DNA from: Rikenellaceae bacterium
Lineage (GTDB): Bacteria; Bacteroidota; Bacteroidia; Bacteroidales; Rikenellaceae
DNA length: 64,000 nt
Direction: 5' to 3'
NCBI GenBank assembly: GCA_015059905.1
Contig: SUZN01000006.1
Span: forward strand, 62,001 to 126,000
Positions 55,028 through 64,000 of this stretch are shown one piece after another. Positions within the stretch are counted from its first letter, which is position 1; each line of letters starts with the position of its first letter. The notes under the pieces are model-generated. The model saw only the letters and a list, made by a program, of their open reading frames with translations. It was not told the origin of the DNA and did no database searches. Made by a program: the position numbers and the translations under genes.

Positions 55028-56383
55028 ATGAACACGTCAGTTAAGGAGTATGTCGAGCAGTTTATGGCCGACATCGTGGCAAAGAATCCTGGTGAAGTAG
55101 AGTTTCATCAGGCGGTTCGTGAGGTTGTAGAGAGTGTCGCTCCCTATGTTTTGGAGAATCCACAGCTTGTGAAGATGAAAGTGTTGGAGCGCATTGCCGA
55201 GCCAGAGCGTGTTATTATGTTCCGTGTTCCTTGGGTTACAGACAAGGGTGAGGTGATGATTAACAAGGGTTACCGCGTTCAGATGAACAGTGCCATTGGT
55301 CCATATAAGGGTGGTATTCGTTTCCACTCAAGCGTAAACTTGAGCATTTTGAAGTTCCTTGCATTTGAGCAGACCTTCAAGAACAGTCTTACAACGCTGC
55401 CTATGGGTGGCGGCAAGGGCGGCTCGGACTTCAACCCAAAGGGCAAGTCAGAGATGGAGATTATGCGCTTCTGCCAGAGCTTTATGACAGAGCTTGCACG
55501 CCATATCGGTGCTGATACCGATGTACCTGCGGGAGACATTGGTGTGGGTGGTCGCGAGGTAGGCTATATGTTTGGTCAGTACAAGCGTCTTGCGAATGAG
55601 TTTACAGGTACACTTACGGGTAAGGGTTTGAGCTTTGGTGGCTCGCTCGTGCGTCCTGAGGCTACGGGTTACGGAGCTTGCTACTTCGGTCAGGCTATGT
55701 TGGCTACGCGTGGCGAGTCTTATGCTGGCAAGGTTGTTGCTATCTCAGGTAGTGGTAACGTGGCGCAGTATGCAGCCGAGAAGGCTTTGTCGCTTGGCGC
55801 GAAGGTTGTTACGATGTCCGACTCTAACGGTTTCATCTACGACCCCGACGGCATTGACGAGGATAAGTTGCAGTATATCTTTGAGTTGAAGAACATGTTG
55901 CGTGGTCGTATCCGTGAGTATGTGACAAAGTATCCAACGGCGCAGTATTTCGAGGGCGAGCGTCCTTGGAGCGTGAAGTGCGATATTGCGATGCCTTGTG
56001 CAACGCAGAATGAGCTTAATGGCGAGCAGGCGGCTATGTTGGTTGCCAACGGTTGCAAGTGCGTGGTTGAGGGTGCAAATATGCCATCTACGCCAGAGGC
56101 AATCGAAGTTTTCCAGAAGGCGAAGCTCTTGTACTCGCCAGGTAAGGCGTCAAATGCGGGTGGTGTTGCTACATCGGGCTTGGAGATGACGCAGAACTCA
56201 ATGAGAATCAAGTGGAGTGCCGAGGAGGTTGATACCAAGCTCCAGGAGATTATGACGAAGATTCACTCTGTTTGCGTAGAATATGGTACAGAGCCTGACG
56301 GTTATGTGAACTACGTCAAGGGTGCAAATATTGCTGGATTTATGACAGTTGCGGAGGCTATGCTTGCCCAGGGCATAGTGTAG
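55028..56383 (+). CDS. gdhA: Glutamate dehydrogenase, hexameric
   Basis: The enzyme interconverts 2-oxoglutarate plus ammonium and glutamate, a main nitrogen-entry step in gut Bacteroidota. The 451-residue protein has GPYKGGIRFHSSVNLSILKF, the catalytic-lysine loop PMGGGKGGSDFNPKGKS, the adjacent PAGDIGVGGREVGYM and the Rossmann motif VAISGSGNVAQYAAEKA, ending NIAGFMTVAEAMLAQGIV. Coenzyme preference is not settled by inspection. It is monocistronic, with a terminator hairpin after it. Confidence 0.97.
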   Translation: MNTSVKEYVEQFMADIVAKNPGEVEFHQAVREVVESVAPYVLENPQLVKMKVLERIAEPERVIMFRVPWVTDKGEVMINKGYRVQMNSAIGPYKGGIRFHSSVNLSILKFLAFEQTFKNSLTTLPMGGGKGGSDFNPKGKSEMEIMRFCQSFMTELARHIGADTDVPAGDIGVGGREVGYMFGQYKRLANEFTGTLTGKGLSFGGSLVRPEATGYGACYFGQAMLATRGESYAGKVVAISGSGNVAQYAAEKALSLGAKVVTMSDSNGFIYDPDGIDEDKLQYIFELKNMLRGRIREYVTKYPTAQYFEGERPWSVKCDIAMPCATQNELNGEQAAMLVANGCKCVVEGANMPSTPEAIEVFQKAKLLYSPGKASNAGGVATSGLEMTQNSMRIKWSAEEVDTKLQEIMTKIHSVCVEYGTEPDGYVNYVKGANIAGFMTVAEAMLAQGIV

Positions 56384-56424
56384 TGATTGAGATATTAGAT
56401 TGGTTAAAGAGAATTTTTGCTGTG

Positions 56425-56464
56425 TCGCGGCGCCTTTTGGGAGGGTGCCGCGATATTTTTTTTG
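56425..56464 (+). terminator. Terminator after gdhA
   Basis: The stem TCGCGGCGCC / GGTGCCGCGA is followed by TATTTTTTTT. Confidence 0.88.
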
Positions 56465-56477
56465 CAGGAGCTTCCGT

Positions 56478-56508
56478 TTTGTATTCTGCTTATTATTTTC
56501 TATCTTTG
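56478..56508 (+). promoter_or_regulatory. Promoter of the nitrilase-flavin reductase pair
   Basis: TTTG (56478-56481), 19-nt spacer, TATCTTTG (56501-56508), 20 nt before the ATG at 56529. Confidence 0.85.
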
Positions 56509-56528
56509 GGAAGGAAAATTTTGTTGTG

Positions 56529-57287
56529 ATGAGAGTAAGAGTCATTCAGAGTAATACACGTTGGCAGGATGTCGGACATAATCTTTCGCAACTTGAGGCG
56601 ATGATTGAACTTGAGGCACAGGTGGGTGAGCTGGTGGTGTTGCCAGAGATGTTTTCAACGGGTTTTTGTATGGAGCCGCAGAGTGTGGCAGATAGGGGCG
56701 AGGTGCTTGGATGGATGCAACGTGTGGCGGCACGGCTGGGGTGCGCTATTGCTGGAAGTGTTGCCGTTGAGGTGGAGGATGGTTATCGCAACAGGCTATA
56801 CTTTGTGAAGCCCGATGGCGTGGTGGAGTATTATGATAAGAGCCATCTGTTTGCCTATGGTGGCGAGACAGCGCGTTATACGGCGGGCGATAGGCGTGTT
56901 GTGGTGGAGTGGCAGGGCGTCAGAATTCTGTTGCTGGTCTGCTTTGATTTGCGTTTTCCTGTCTTTGCGCGTTGCCGAGATGATTACGATATGATACTTT
57001 GTGTGGCAAACTGGCCCTCGGTGAGGATGGAGGCGTGGAATATATTGTTGCGCGCCCGAGCTATTGAGAATCAATGTTATGCGGTTGGTGTGAATAGGGT
57101 TGGATGCGACCCTGTGTACGAGTATGTCGGCGGCTCGATGGTGGTCAATCCCTATGGCGAGGTGGTAGCCTCGTGTGGCGATAAGGAGTGTATTGCAGTG
57201 GGTGAGGTTGATATGGAGTTTGTCACTTCCTATCGCGAGAAATTCTCTGCTGTCAAGAGTGGCGATAGCTTTAGGTTAAACTTATAA
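56529..57287 (+). CDS. Nitrilase-superfamily omega-amidase-like hydrolase (252 aa)
   Basis: The start MRVRVIQSNTRWQDVGHNLS is chosen because it follows the promoter by 20 nt and matches the family start; the frame stays open upstream to 56400 through the gdhA terminator. The Glu-Lys-Cys triad is visible: Glu in LVVLPEMFSTGF, Lys in YYDKSHLFAYGGE, Cys in LLLVCFDLRFPVF. The pattern resembles YafV/Nit2-type omega-amidases, which hydrolyse 2-oxoglutaramate and similar amides in metabolite repair. It is coupled to the flavin reductase gene (57297), 9 nt downstream. Confidence 0.9.
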   Translation: MRVRVIQSNTRWQDVGHNLSQLEAMIELEAQVGELVVLPEMFSTGFCMEPQSVADRGEVLGWMQRVAARLGCAIAGSVAVEVEDGYRNRLYFVKPDGVVEYYDKSHLFAYGGETARYTAGDRRVVVEWQGVRILLLVCFDLRFPVFARCRDDYDMILCVANWPSVRMEAWNILLRARAIENQCYAVGVNRVGCDPVYEYVGGSMVVNPYGEVVASCGDKECIAVGEVDMEFVTSYREKFSAVKSGDSFRLNL

Positions 57288-57296
57288 TTGGAGACG

Positions 57297-57881
57297 ATGA
57301 AACAGAGCTGGAAACCAGGAACAATGATATATCCGCTGCCTGCTGTGCTGGTGAGCGTGGGGGTAAAGGAGGAGGAGTATAACCTCTTCACAGTGGCGTG
57401 GACGGGTACGGTATGTACCAATCCGCCAATGTGTTATATCTCGGTGCGTCCCGAGCGTCATTCGTATGAGATAATTAGGCGCACGGGCGAGTTTGTGATA
57501 AACCTCACCACGTCACGTCTTGCGCGGGCGACCGATTGGTGTGGAGTAAGGTCGGGCAGGGATTACAACAAGTTCAGGAAGATGGGTTTAACCCCCATCC
57601 CTGCTACGCAGGTTGCTGCGCCCGTTGTGGAGGAGTCGCCCGTGTCGATAGAGTGCAGGGTGCGGCAGATAGTGCCACTCGGCTCACACGATATGTTTAT
57701 TGCCGATGTGGTGAATGTGCTTGTTGATGAAGAGTATATCGACCCCGAAAGTGGTAAGTTTGACCTTCAGCGTGCCGACCTTATCGCCTATTCGCACGGC
57801 GAGTATTTCCGCCTGGGTGATGTCATAGGTCACTTCGGGTGGTCGGTGAGAAAAAAACATAAGCCGTCAAAGAGAAAATAA
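57297..57881 (+). CDS. Flavin reductase-like FMN-binding split-barrel protein (194 aa)
   Basis: MKQSWKPGTMIYPLPAVLVS and the flavin-binding stretch NLFTVAWTGTVCTNPPMCYI, followed by SVRPERHSYEIIRRTGEFVI, match the flavin reductase domain family, small NAD(P)H:FMN oxidoreductases or FMN-binding proteins. The end is a basic tail (RKKHKPSKRK). The physiological partner is unknown. The start is ATG 57297; a TTG at 57288 would add three residues. Only 9 nt separate it from the amidase gene. Confidence 0.88.
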   Translation: MKQSWKPGTMIYPLPAVLVSVGVKEEEYNLFTVAWTGTVCTNPPMCYISVRPERHSYEIIRRTGEFVINLTTSRLARATDWCGVRSGRDYNKFRKMGLTPIPATQVAAPVVEESPVSIECRVRQIVPLGSHDMFIADVVNVLVDEEYIDPESGKFDLQRADLIAYSHGEYFRLGDVIGHFGWSVRKKHKPSKRK

Positions 57882-57916
57882 GAGTCGGACAAGCGGTTGT
57901 CGATAGGTGATTTATC

Positions 57917-57951
57917 CCCTGCAAAAGTTGTTTTTGCAGGGAATTTTTTAT
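57917..57951 (+). terminator. Terminator overlapping the next promoter
   Basis: The stem CCCTGCAAAA / TTTTTGCAGGG with a GTTG loop is followed by AATTTTTT, which runs straight into the -7 box at 57951. Confidence 0.82.
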
Positions 57952-57958
57952 ATATTTG
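57928..57958 (+). promoter_or_regulatory. Promoter of the polysaccharide export genes
   Basis: TTG (57928-57930) in the loop of the terminator hairpin, a 20-nt spacer and TATATTTG (57951-57958). The transcript would have a leader of about 95 nt. Confidence 0.65.
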
Positions 57959-58059
57959 TGAGAATATTTTGCGTAAATGTGTCGTTATTGTGTAGGTGGA
58001 GGGTGTTTCACCTTGTTAATAACTTGATACACAGTTAGTTGAAATAAAAACCATTAGAT

Positions 58060-60444
58060 ATGAAAAGATTAGCTATTTTACTTTTCTTCATTGTGATGTC
58101 GGCATCGCTCTATGCTCAGAGTCAGCAGGAGTGGATTCAGGCGTATCGCAATGGTACATTGACGCAGGAGCAGATTAACGCTCTGCGTAGTCAGCATCAG
58201 GTGGAGGGTGACAACGTGAAACGCACCCGCACCGTTAATGTCGAGGCTAAAGCGACAGGCAACCAGGAGGTGGAGGTCAAGACCGACCTTACACATATGG
58301 CGGCAGACCCACAGGCGGGCTATCGTGAGGAGAAGGCGACAGATATTGCAAATGTGGCAGGCACAGCTACCACACGCCGCATATTTGGTCACGACCTCTT
58401 CCGCAGCAGCCGCTTGACGTTTGAGCCCAACCTGAAGATTGCTACCCCCAAGAACTATGTTCTGGGTCCAGGCGATGAGGTTATTATCGACATTTGGGGC
58501 GATGCGCAGGTGGCATTGAGTCAGGTTATCTCGGCTGAGGGTCGCATCAGCATTACGGGTGTAGGTCCTGTATTCTTGTCGGGTCTTACAATCGAGGAGG
58601 CTACGGCTCGTCTGCGTCGTTCGTTGGCTACAATCTATGAGGGCTTGAACGATGGCTCGGTGAAGATGAAAATCTCGCTGGGTAGTATCCGCAGCATTCA
58701 GGTAAACCTCACAGGCGAGGTAGGCTCGGCTGGAACATTTACACTGCCCTCGCTGGCAACTCTGTTCCACGCTCTGCATGTTGCTGGTGGTGTTAATAAT
58801 CTGGGTACGATGCGTGGTATATTGGTGTATCGTGATGGCAAGCTCCTTTCGGAGATAGATGTTTACGACTATATTCTCAACGGTAAGACCGAGCGCGACA
58901 TCGCACTGCGCGAGGGTGACTTGATTACCGTACCTGCATATAGCAAGCTGGTCGAGATTTCGGGACAGGTTAAGCGTCCAATGTTCTACGAGATGAAGGA
59001 TGGTGAGACCATTGCCGACCTTATCAAGTTTGCGGGCGGTTTTACCAACGAGGCAAATCAGAACGTCATCAATGTCACACGACGTCAGAATGGTGGCGAG
59101 TTCTCTACCTTTACGGTTGATAAAGCTGCCTTTGACTCATTTGAGCTGGAGGATGGCGATATCCTCGCTGTTGCGGGTAGTATCGACCGCTACGAGAACC
59201 GCGTGGAGGTTAAGGGTGCTGTATATCGTGAGGGTTATTACGCTATCGACGATAAGGTCAAGACCGTCAAGCAGCTTATCGAGCGTGCCGATGGCTTGCG
59301 CGAGGATGCCTTTATGGCTCGTGCGATGCTCTACCGCGAGAAGCCAGATTGGACTATGGAGGTGCAGTCGGTGGATTTGGCGGCGTTGATGAATGGCTCG
59401 GTAGCAGATATTGAACTGCGTCCAAACGATATGCTCGTTATCTCGTCAATCACGCAGATGCAGGAGGAGTACAATGTGACTATCTTCGGCGCAGTGAAGT
59501 CGCCTGACACATACCCATATGCCGAGAATATGACGGTTGAGGATTTGGTTGTCGCAGCAAATGGTTTGCTGGAGTCGGCTTCAACGGCAAATGTGACTAT
59601 CACACGCCGTCTGAAGGACCCCAAGAGCTTGCAGGTGAGCGATGAGTTGTTTGAGATTTTCACAATCGAGCTCAAGGATGGTTTGGTTGTAGGTGGCAAG
59701 GATGAGTTTGTGCTTCAGCCATTTGACCAGGTATATGTTCGCCGTTCTCCTGTCTATGTGACGCAGAGTACAGTGGCTGTTCGTGGCGAGGTGGCTTTCG
59801 AGGGTAACTACCCACTCACTCACCGCAATATGCGTCTTTCGGAGATTGTTGCGGCGGCAGGTGGCGTGACTCCAGGAGCTTATCTCGAGGGTGCTTATCT
59901 GTTGCGTCGTATGACTGCGGAGGAGGCTATGCAGGCGCGAGCTTTGAATGAGATGATTGCCGACCAGGCACGTCGTTCACAGCGCGATGAGACAATTACA
60001 TTCGAGGGTATTGCGCTCAAAGAGGTATATCCCGTAGGTATTGATTTGCAGGCGGCAATGGAGAACCCTGGCTCGGATGCTGATATTGTGCTGCGTGACG
60101 ATGATGCTATCTTCATTCCTCAGTACAACGGTACAGCGCGAGTTATGGGCGCGGTGCTCTATCCAAATACCATCACATATAAGGATGGCAAGAACGTGAA
60201 GTATTACATCAAGTCATCAGGAGGCTTCGACAATACGGCACGTAAGCGTCGTGCGTTTGTTATCCATATGAATGGTATGGTTGAGTCGGGTCTCTCGGCA
60301 AAGGTTAAGCCTGGCTCTATCATTATCGTACCATCGAAGCCAGATCGCAACAATAACTTCGATATTGGTGATGCTGCACAGGTGCTTTCAAGCACAGCAT
60401 CAACTGCGGCGGTTATTATTGCGGCCTTGAATTTGTCTAAATAA
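58060..60444 (+). CDS. SLBB-domain polysaccharide export outer-membrane protein, Wza-like (794 aa)
   Basis: A cleavable signal (MKRLAILLFFIVMSASLYAQ) is followed by a helical linker (about 25-115), then the Poly_export domain (about 135-215, NYVLGPGDEVIIDIWGDAQV) and at least four SLBB repeats (about 220-700, e.g. VEISGQVKRPMFYEMKDGET; VTIFGAVKSPDTYPYAENMT; VAVRGEVAFEGNYPLTHRNM). A short C-terminal hydrophobic stretch (STASTAAVIIAALNL) may insert in the outer membrane. It would form the export channel for capsule or exopolysaccharide. It is much longer than E. coli Wza because of extra SLBB units, common in Bacteroidota. Confidence 0.93.
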   Translation: MKRLAILLFFIVMSASLYAQSQQEWIQAYRNGTLTQEQINALRSQHQVEGDNVKRTRTVNVEAKATGNQEVEVKTDLTHMAADPQAGYREEKATDIANVAGTATTRRIFGHDLFRSSRLTFEPNLKIATPKNYVLGPGDEVIIDIWGDAQVALSQVISAEGRISITGVGPVFLSGLTIEEATARLRRSLATIYEGLNDGSVKMKISLGSIRSIQVNLTGEVGSAGTFTLPSLATLFHALHVAGGVNNLGTMRGILVYRDGKLLSEIDVYDYILNGKTERDIALREGDLITVPAYSKLVEISGQVKRPMFYEMKDGETIADLIKFAGGFTNEANQNVINVTRRQNGGEFSTFTVDKAAFDSFELEDGDILAVAGSIDRYENRVEVKGAVYREGYYAIDDKVKTVKQLIERADGLREDAFMARAMLYREKPDWTMEVQSVDLAALMNGSVADIELRPNDMLVISSITQMQEEYNVTIFGAVKSPDTYPYAENMTVEDLVVAANGLLESASTANVTITRRLKDPKSLQVSDELFEIFTIELKDGLVVGGKDEFVLQPFDQVYVRRSPVYVTQSTVAVRGEVAFEGNYPLTHRNMRLSEIVAAAGGVTPGAYLEGAYLLRRMTAEEAMQARALNEMIADQARRSQRDETITFEGIALKEVYPVGIDLQAAMENPGSDADIVLRDDDAIFIPQYNGTARVMGAVLYPNTITYKDGKNVKYYIKSSGGFDNTARKRRAFVIHMNGMVESGLSAKVKPGSIIIVPSKPDRNNNFDIGDAAQVLSSTASTAAVIIAALNLSK

Positions 60445-60461
60445 ATATAAGGTGTGTAGTA

Positions 60462-61613
60462 ATGGAGCAGAATGTAAATAATATAATGGTTGAGGAGCAG
60501 GAGATTGACCTCGTGGAGCTTATCCAGAAATTGTGGCACAATAGATGGTTGATTGTCAAAATCACTATCGTGTTTATGGTGCTTGGTCTGTTGGTTGCTC
60601 TCTTTAGTCCTAAGGTATATACAGCCTCGTGTGATGTGGTGCCACAGACCTCGGATAATTCGAAGTCGTCACAGATGTCATCGCTTGCCAAGCTGGCGGG
60701 TATCAATCTCTCGCAGGGTGAAGGTACTCCTACGCTCTCGCCTTATGTCTATGAGAATATCTTGAAGAGCACTAAGTTTAAGAAGGAGCTTATGCAGACA
60801 GAGATTAACTTCGAGAAGGCAGATCGCCCTGTCAGCTTCTATGAGTACTACACCAGCGAGGAGTTCAACAAGCCTACGGTTGTGGATTACGTGCTCAAAT
60901 ATACCATCGGCTTGCCAGGTGTGATTATGGGCGCTATTCGCGGCGAGCAGCCAGAGCCTGATTACAGCTCGGCAGAGGGTGGAGCAAAAATAGAGTCGCT
61001 TACCAAGGATGAGTATGAAGTGTTGAGCCTGTTGGGTGAGTCAGTTATGCTCTCGCTTGATGATAAGAAGGGTTATGTATCCATTACAGTCAATATGCCC
61101 GAGCCATTGGCTGCGGCGCAATTAGCGCAGGCAACGCTGAACTTGCTTCAGGAGTATATCACCGTCTTTAAGGTGGAGAAGGTACAGTCAAATCTCGACT
61201 TTGTGCAGGAGCGTTACAATGAGGTTAAGCGTGACTTCGAGGATGTTCAGGCGCGTCGTGCGCGTTATCGCGATGCCAACCACAACACAATCAAGAATCA
61301 GGCTCGTATCGAGCAGGAGCGTCTGGAGGCGGAGTATCAGCTGGCGATGAATATCTACAGTGAGCTTGCTATGCAGCTTGAGCAGGCAAAGATTAAGGTT
61401 AAGGAGACAACCCCTATCCTGACTGTAATCAACCCTGTGACTGTGCCATATAAGAAGAGCAAGCCGCAGCGTGCAATGATACTTATGGCATTCACATTCC
61501 TGGGCGCAGTTGCGGGTATGGGATGTGTGCTGGTTATGCCAACAGTAGCAGATATTGTAGGCTCGGAGCGCCTGAAGGGTATCGTTAAGGAACTACCCGC
61601 AAAGCAGGAGTAG
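60462..61613 (+). CDS. Wzz-family polysaccharide chain-length/co-polymerase protein (383 aa)
   Basis: Two membrane helices flank a periplasmic domain: one near 35-55 (ITIVFMVLGLLVALFSPKVY) and one near 347-367 (ILMAFTFLGAVAGMGCVLVM), the latter preceded by the Pro-rich TVPYKKSKPQR typical of Wzz. A coiled coil lies at about 240-310 (VKRDFEDVQARRARYRDANH). No tyrosine kinase domain is attached. It would regulate polymer length and bridge to the SLBB channel encoded 17 nt upstream. Confidence 0.9.
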   Translation: MEQNVNNIMVEEQEIDLVELIQKLWHNRWLIVKITIVFMVLGLLVALFSPKVYTASCDVVPQTSDNSKSSQMSSLAKLAGINLSQGEGTPTLSPYVYENILKSTKFKKELMQTEINFEKADRPVSFYEYYTSEEFNKPTVVDYVLKYTIGLPGVIMGAIRGEQPEPDYSSAEGGAKIESLTKDEYEVLSLLGESVMLSLDDKKGYVSITVNMPEPLAAAQLAQATLNLLQEYITVFKVEKVQSNLDFVQERYNEVKRDFEDVQARRARYRDANHNTIKNQARIEQERLEAEYQLAMNIYSELAMQLEQAKIKVKETTPILTVINPVTVPYKKSKPQRAMILMAFTFLGAVAGMGCVLVMPTVADIVGSERLKGIVKELPAKQE

Positions 61614-61698
61614 TATCGGAATTTTGTCGGGGAGAGGATTGCCTCGAGATAAAGATGAAGGTTAATAGAAAAGAGTATAATCTTAAAAATTTATTACT

Positions 61699-62847
61699 AT
61701 GGAGCACTGGTTTTATATATTGCCTTTCGTAGTGGCGGCGATGGCTGTGTTTGTCGTCCATCCATCGTTGGTGAAGATTGCGCATATGAAGTCAATCGTG
61801 GATAATCCCGATGCCAGGAAGCTAAATAAGGTGCCTGTGCCTGTGTTGGGAGGTGTGGCGGTATTTTTCGGTATTATGTTCAGCCTGAGTATCGCTGGAT
61901 ACTATATCGATGGTATGAATATTCAGTTTGAGCTGATTATTGCAATGATGATTATGCTCTATACAGGTGTTGGTGACGATATCCTGCAACTCTCGCCACG
62001 TCTGCGTTTTGCGTTACAGATATTCGTTGTCTGCCTGATGATGTTCCTTTGTGGTATCTATATCGACGATTTTCACGGTCTGTGGGGCGTTGGTGAGTTG
62101 CCTTGGTATGTGGCAGTTGCGCTGACTATATTTTCGTGTGTGGGCATCATCAACTCCATTAACCTTATCGATGGCGTGGATGGTCTCTGCTCGGGTTATG
62201 GTGTATTTGCTTCGATGATGTTTGCCGTCTGCTTTATGCTTATGGGTGATGTGTCGTATGCTGTGCTGGCGTTTGCTGTGGCAGGTGCTATCTTCCCATT
62301 TATGTTGCATAATATGTTCGGTGAGAAGTATAAGATGTTCCTTGGTGACGGTGGCTCGCTGGTGCTGGGCTTTATCTGCTCACTCTATGTGATGCGTATC
62401 ATCCAGTCGGGTGATGATGTGGTGTCAGGTTCAACCATCAGCTTTACGCTGGCTGTGTTGTCAATTCCTGTGTTCGATACAGTGCGTGTTATGGTGGCTC
62501 GTATCATCAACCATCGCTCTCCATTCAGTCCCGATAAGACTCACCTGCATCATATGTTCATCTCGCTCGGTTATAGCCACGTTATCACGGCGATAAACAT
62601 CATCATGCTCAATGGAGCGATTGTTTTGATATGGCATATGTGCAATCTGTTGCATCTCTCGCCCGAGGTGCAGCTCTATGTCACAATCGCTTCGGGTCTG
62701 CTGGCTACATCGGGACTCTATTACGGTGTGGCATATCTGGAGAAGAATAAACCAGAGCGTTATGCAGCCTTGCAGCGCTTTGCACAGAAATATACTATCC
62801 ATCGAACAGGAGTGCTGGTTAAGATTCAGAACTTCCTCGATAGATAA
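61699..62847 (+). CDS. WecA/MraY-family undecaprenyl-phosphate sugar-1-phosphate transferase (382 aa)
   Basis: A multi-pass membrane enzyme that loads the first sugar phosphate onto undecaprenyl phosphate to start a surface glycan. About eleven hydrophobic segments are visible. Family motifs: VPVLGGVAVFFGIMFSLSIA, the acidic NSINLIDGVDGLCSGYGVFA, GEKYKMFLGDGGSLVLGFI and DKTHLHHMFISLGYSH. The pattern fits the polysaccharide/O-antigen (WecA-like) branch rather than cell-wall MraY. It follows Wzz by 85 nt. Confidence 0.92.
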   Translation: MEHWFYILPFVVAAMAVFVVHPSLVKIAHMKSIVDNPDARKLNKVPVPVLGGVAVFFGIMFSLSIAGYYIDGMNIQFELIIAMMIMLYTGVGDDILQLSPRLRFALQIFVVCLMMFLCGIYIDDFHGLWGVGELPWYVAVALTIFSCVGIINSINLIDGVDGLCSGYGVFASMMFAVCFMLMGDVSYAVLAFAVAGAIFPFMLHNMFGEKYKMFLGDGGSLVLGFICSLYVMRIIQSGDDVVSGSTISFTLAVLSIPVFDTVRVMVARIINHRSPFSPDKTHLHHMFISLGYSHVITAINIIMLNGAIVLIWHMCNLLHLSPEVQLYVTIASGLLATSGLYYGVAYLEKNKPERYAALQRFAQKYTIHRTGVLVKIQNFLDR

Positions 62848-62877
62848 TTTAGGTTTAACGGTTAGTAGGTTAAGATT

Positions 62878-64000
62878 ATGCCAAATATTTCAGAGCGGGC
62901 AGTCAAGATGCCCGCTTCTCCTATTCGTAAGCTGGGACCTTTGGCTGACAAGGCTCGCTCACGCGGAGTAAAGATATATCATTTGAACATCGGTCAGCCC
63001 GATTTGCCCACCCCACAGGAGGGTCTTGAGGCGCTGAAGAAGATTGACCGCAAGCTGCTGGAGTATAGCCCCAGCGATGGTTTCCTGTCGCTGCGCGAGA
63101 AGCTTGTGGGATATTATGATCAGTATCAAATCAAGCTCACGCCCGAGGATATTATCATCACCACAGGCGGCTCGGAAGCAGTTTTGTTCGCCTTTATGTC
63201 GTGTTTGAACCCTGGCGATGAGATTATCATCCCCGAGCCTGCCTACGCCAACTATATGGCGTTTGCTATCTCGGCAGGAGCTACAATCCGCACCGTCTCG
63301 ACCTCTATCGAGGAGGGCTTTGCCCTGCCCAAGGTGGAGCAGTTTGAGGAGTTGATTAACGAGCGCACAAGGGGTATCCTTATCTGCAATCCCAACAACC
63401 CTACGGGTTACCTATACACACGCAAGGAGATGAATCGCATCCGCGATTTGGTCAAGAAATATGACCTGTTCCTCTTCTCTGACGAGGTATATCGTGAGTT
63501 TATCTACACAGGCTCGCCCTATATCTCGGCGTGCCATTTGGAGGGTATTGAGGATAATGTCGTGCTGATTGACTCTGTGTCGAAGCGTTACTCGGAGTGC
63601 GGTATCCGCATCGGAGCGTTGATAACCAAAAACCACACCTTGCGTAATGCGGTGATGAAGTTCTGCCAGGCGCGCTTGAGTCCGCCGCTGATTGGTCAGA
63701 TTGTCGCCGAGGCGTCGATGGATGCTTCACGCGGATATATGATTCACACCTACGAGGAGTATATCGAGCGCCGCAACTGCCTGATTGATGGGCTGAACAA
63801 GATTCCTGGAGTCTATTCGCCTATCCCTATGGGTGCCTTCTATACCGTTGCCCGCCTGCCTATTGACGATAGTGAGCGCTTCTGTGCGTGGTGTTTGTCG
63901 GAGTTTGATTATGAGGGCGAGACCGTAATGCTTGCCCCAGCGTCAGGCTTCTACACCGACCCTGCCAAGGGACGTGACGAGGTTCGTATTGCATATGTGC
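62878..64000 (+). CDS. Class I/II pyridoxal-phosphate aminotransferase (partial, 374 residues seen)
   Basis: The gene starts at ATG 62878 and runs off the right edge with no stop. It shows the fold-type I aminotransferase motifs: LNIGQPDLPTPQ (substrate-side glycine loop), TTGGSEAVLFAFM (PLP phosphate loop), NPNNPTG (171-177), SDEVY (201-205) with the PLP-ring aspartate, and the Schiff-base Lys236 in DSVSKRYSECGIRIG. It resembles aspartate aminotransferase-type enzymes; the amino donor cannot be fixed. It lies 31 nt after the WecA-like gene, so it may share the transcript without belonging to glycan synthesis. Confidence 0.9.
   Translation, partial: MPNISERAVKMPASPIRKLGPLADKARSRGVKIYHLNIGQPDLPTPQEGLEALKKIDRKLLEYSPSDGFLSLREKLVGYYDQYQIKLTPEDIIITTGGSEAVLFAFMSCLNPGDEIIIPEPAYANYMAFAISAGATIRTVSTSIEEGFALPKVEQFEELINERTRGILICNPNNPTGYLYTRKEMNRIRDLVKKYDLFLFSDEVYREFIYTGSPYISACHLEGIEDNVVLIDSVSKRYSECGIRIGALITKNHTLRNAVMKFCQARLSPPLIGQIVAEASMDASRGYMIHTYEEYIERRNCLIDGLNKIPGVYSPIPMGAFYTVARLPIDDSERFCAWCLSEFDYEGETVMLAPASGFYTDPAKGRDEVRIAYV

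Noticed and set aside
60462..61613. Tyrosine autokinase fused to the Wzz-like protein
   Set aside because: The protein ends shortly after the second membrane helix and has no Walker motifs or Tyr cluster.

Overview
The window is a contiguous piece of a Bacteroidota chromosome, most likely order Bacteroidales and plausibly an Alistipes/Rikenellaceae-like gut commensal. The phylum call rests on repeated promoters of the form TTTG-N19/20-TAnnTTTG in place of -35/-10 boxes, a SusC/SusD polysaccharide utilisation locus, the tRNA-tuf-tRNA-Trp-secE-nusG-rpl-rpoBC order, the small DUF4295 gene after rpmG, and an N-succinylornithine-type carbamoyltransferase. The genus is a guess from gene content.

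Layout. 1-1610: rimO (cut by the window edge) and ftsY on the minus strand. 1714-2143: a REP-like inverted repeat, then a strongly paired ~250-nt RNA with its own promoter and U-tract, which looks like an unannotated non-coding RNA. 2192-3357: four tightly packed AT-rich small genes, one a membrane-anchored J-domain-like protein. 3468-7655: rpmB-rpmG-DUF4295, then pdxB, a dihydroorotate-dehydrogenase-like gene whose substrate site is rewritten, and cinA. 7817-9599: two FKBP lipoproteins. 9675-18101 (minus): rimM, rpsP, a repeat-stalk lipoprotein with its OmpA-like partner, a coiled-coil membrane protein, a DUF3108 protein and recG. 18200-19827: an acyltransferase and a third FKBP.

19908-38135 is a divergent polysaccharide utilisation locus. 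The minus arm reads GH127-like, GH43-like and two BACON-CotH lipoproteins. The plus arm reads an IPT/NHL lipoprotein, SusC, SusD, a DUF4973-like lipoprotein and a GH92 alpha-mannosidase. Together they imply surface capture, import and periplasmic trimming of a glycan containing alpha-mannosyl and probably arabinofuranosyl groups. The four central plus-strand genes share the codon bias of tuf and rpoB, which suggests very high expression; GH92 does not.

38617-51974 is the translation/transcription super-operon: three tRNAs, tuf, tRNA-Trp, secE, nusG, rplKAJL, rpoB, rpoC. After it come tRNA-Arg, the argF' carbamoyltransferase, a second copy of the REP-like arm, a small membrane protein, a sialidase-fold protein, gdhA, an omega-amidase-like nitrilase and a flavin reductase. 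The window ends with a surface-polysaccharide export start (SLBB/Wza-like, Wzz-like, WecA/MraY-like) and an aminotransferase cut by the edge.

No CRISPR array, rRNA gene, transposase or prophage module was seen. All assignments come from reading the sequence; no database search was run.
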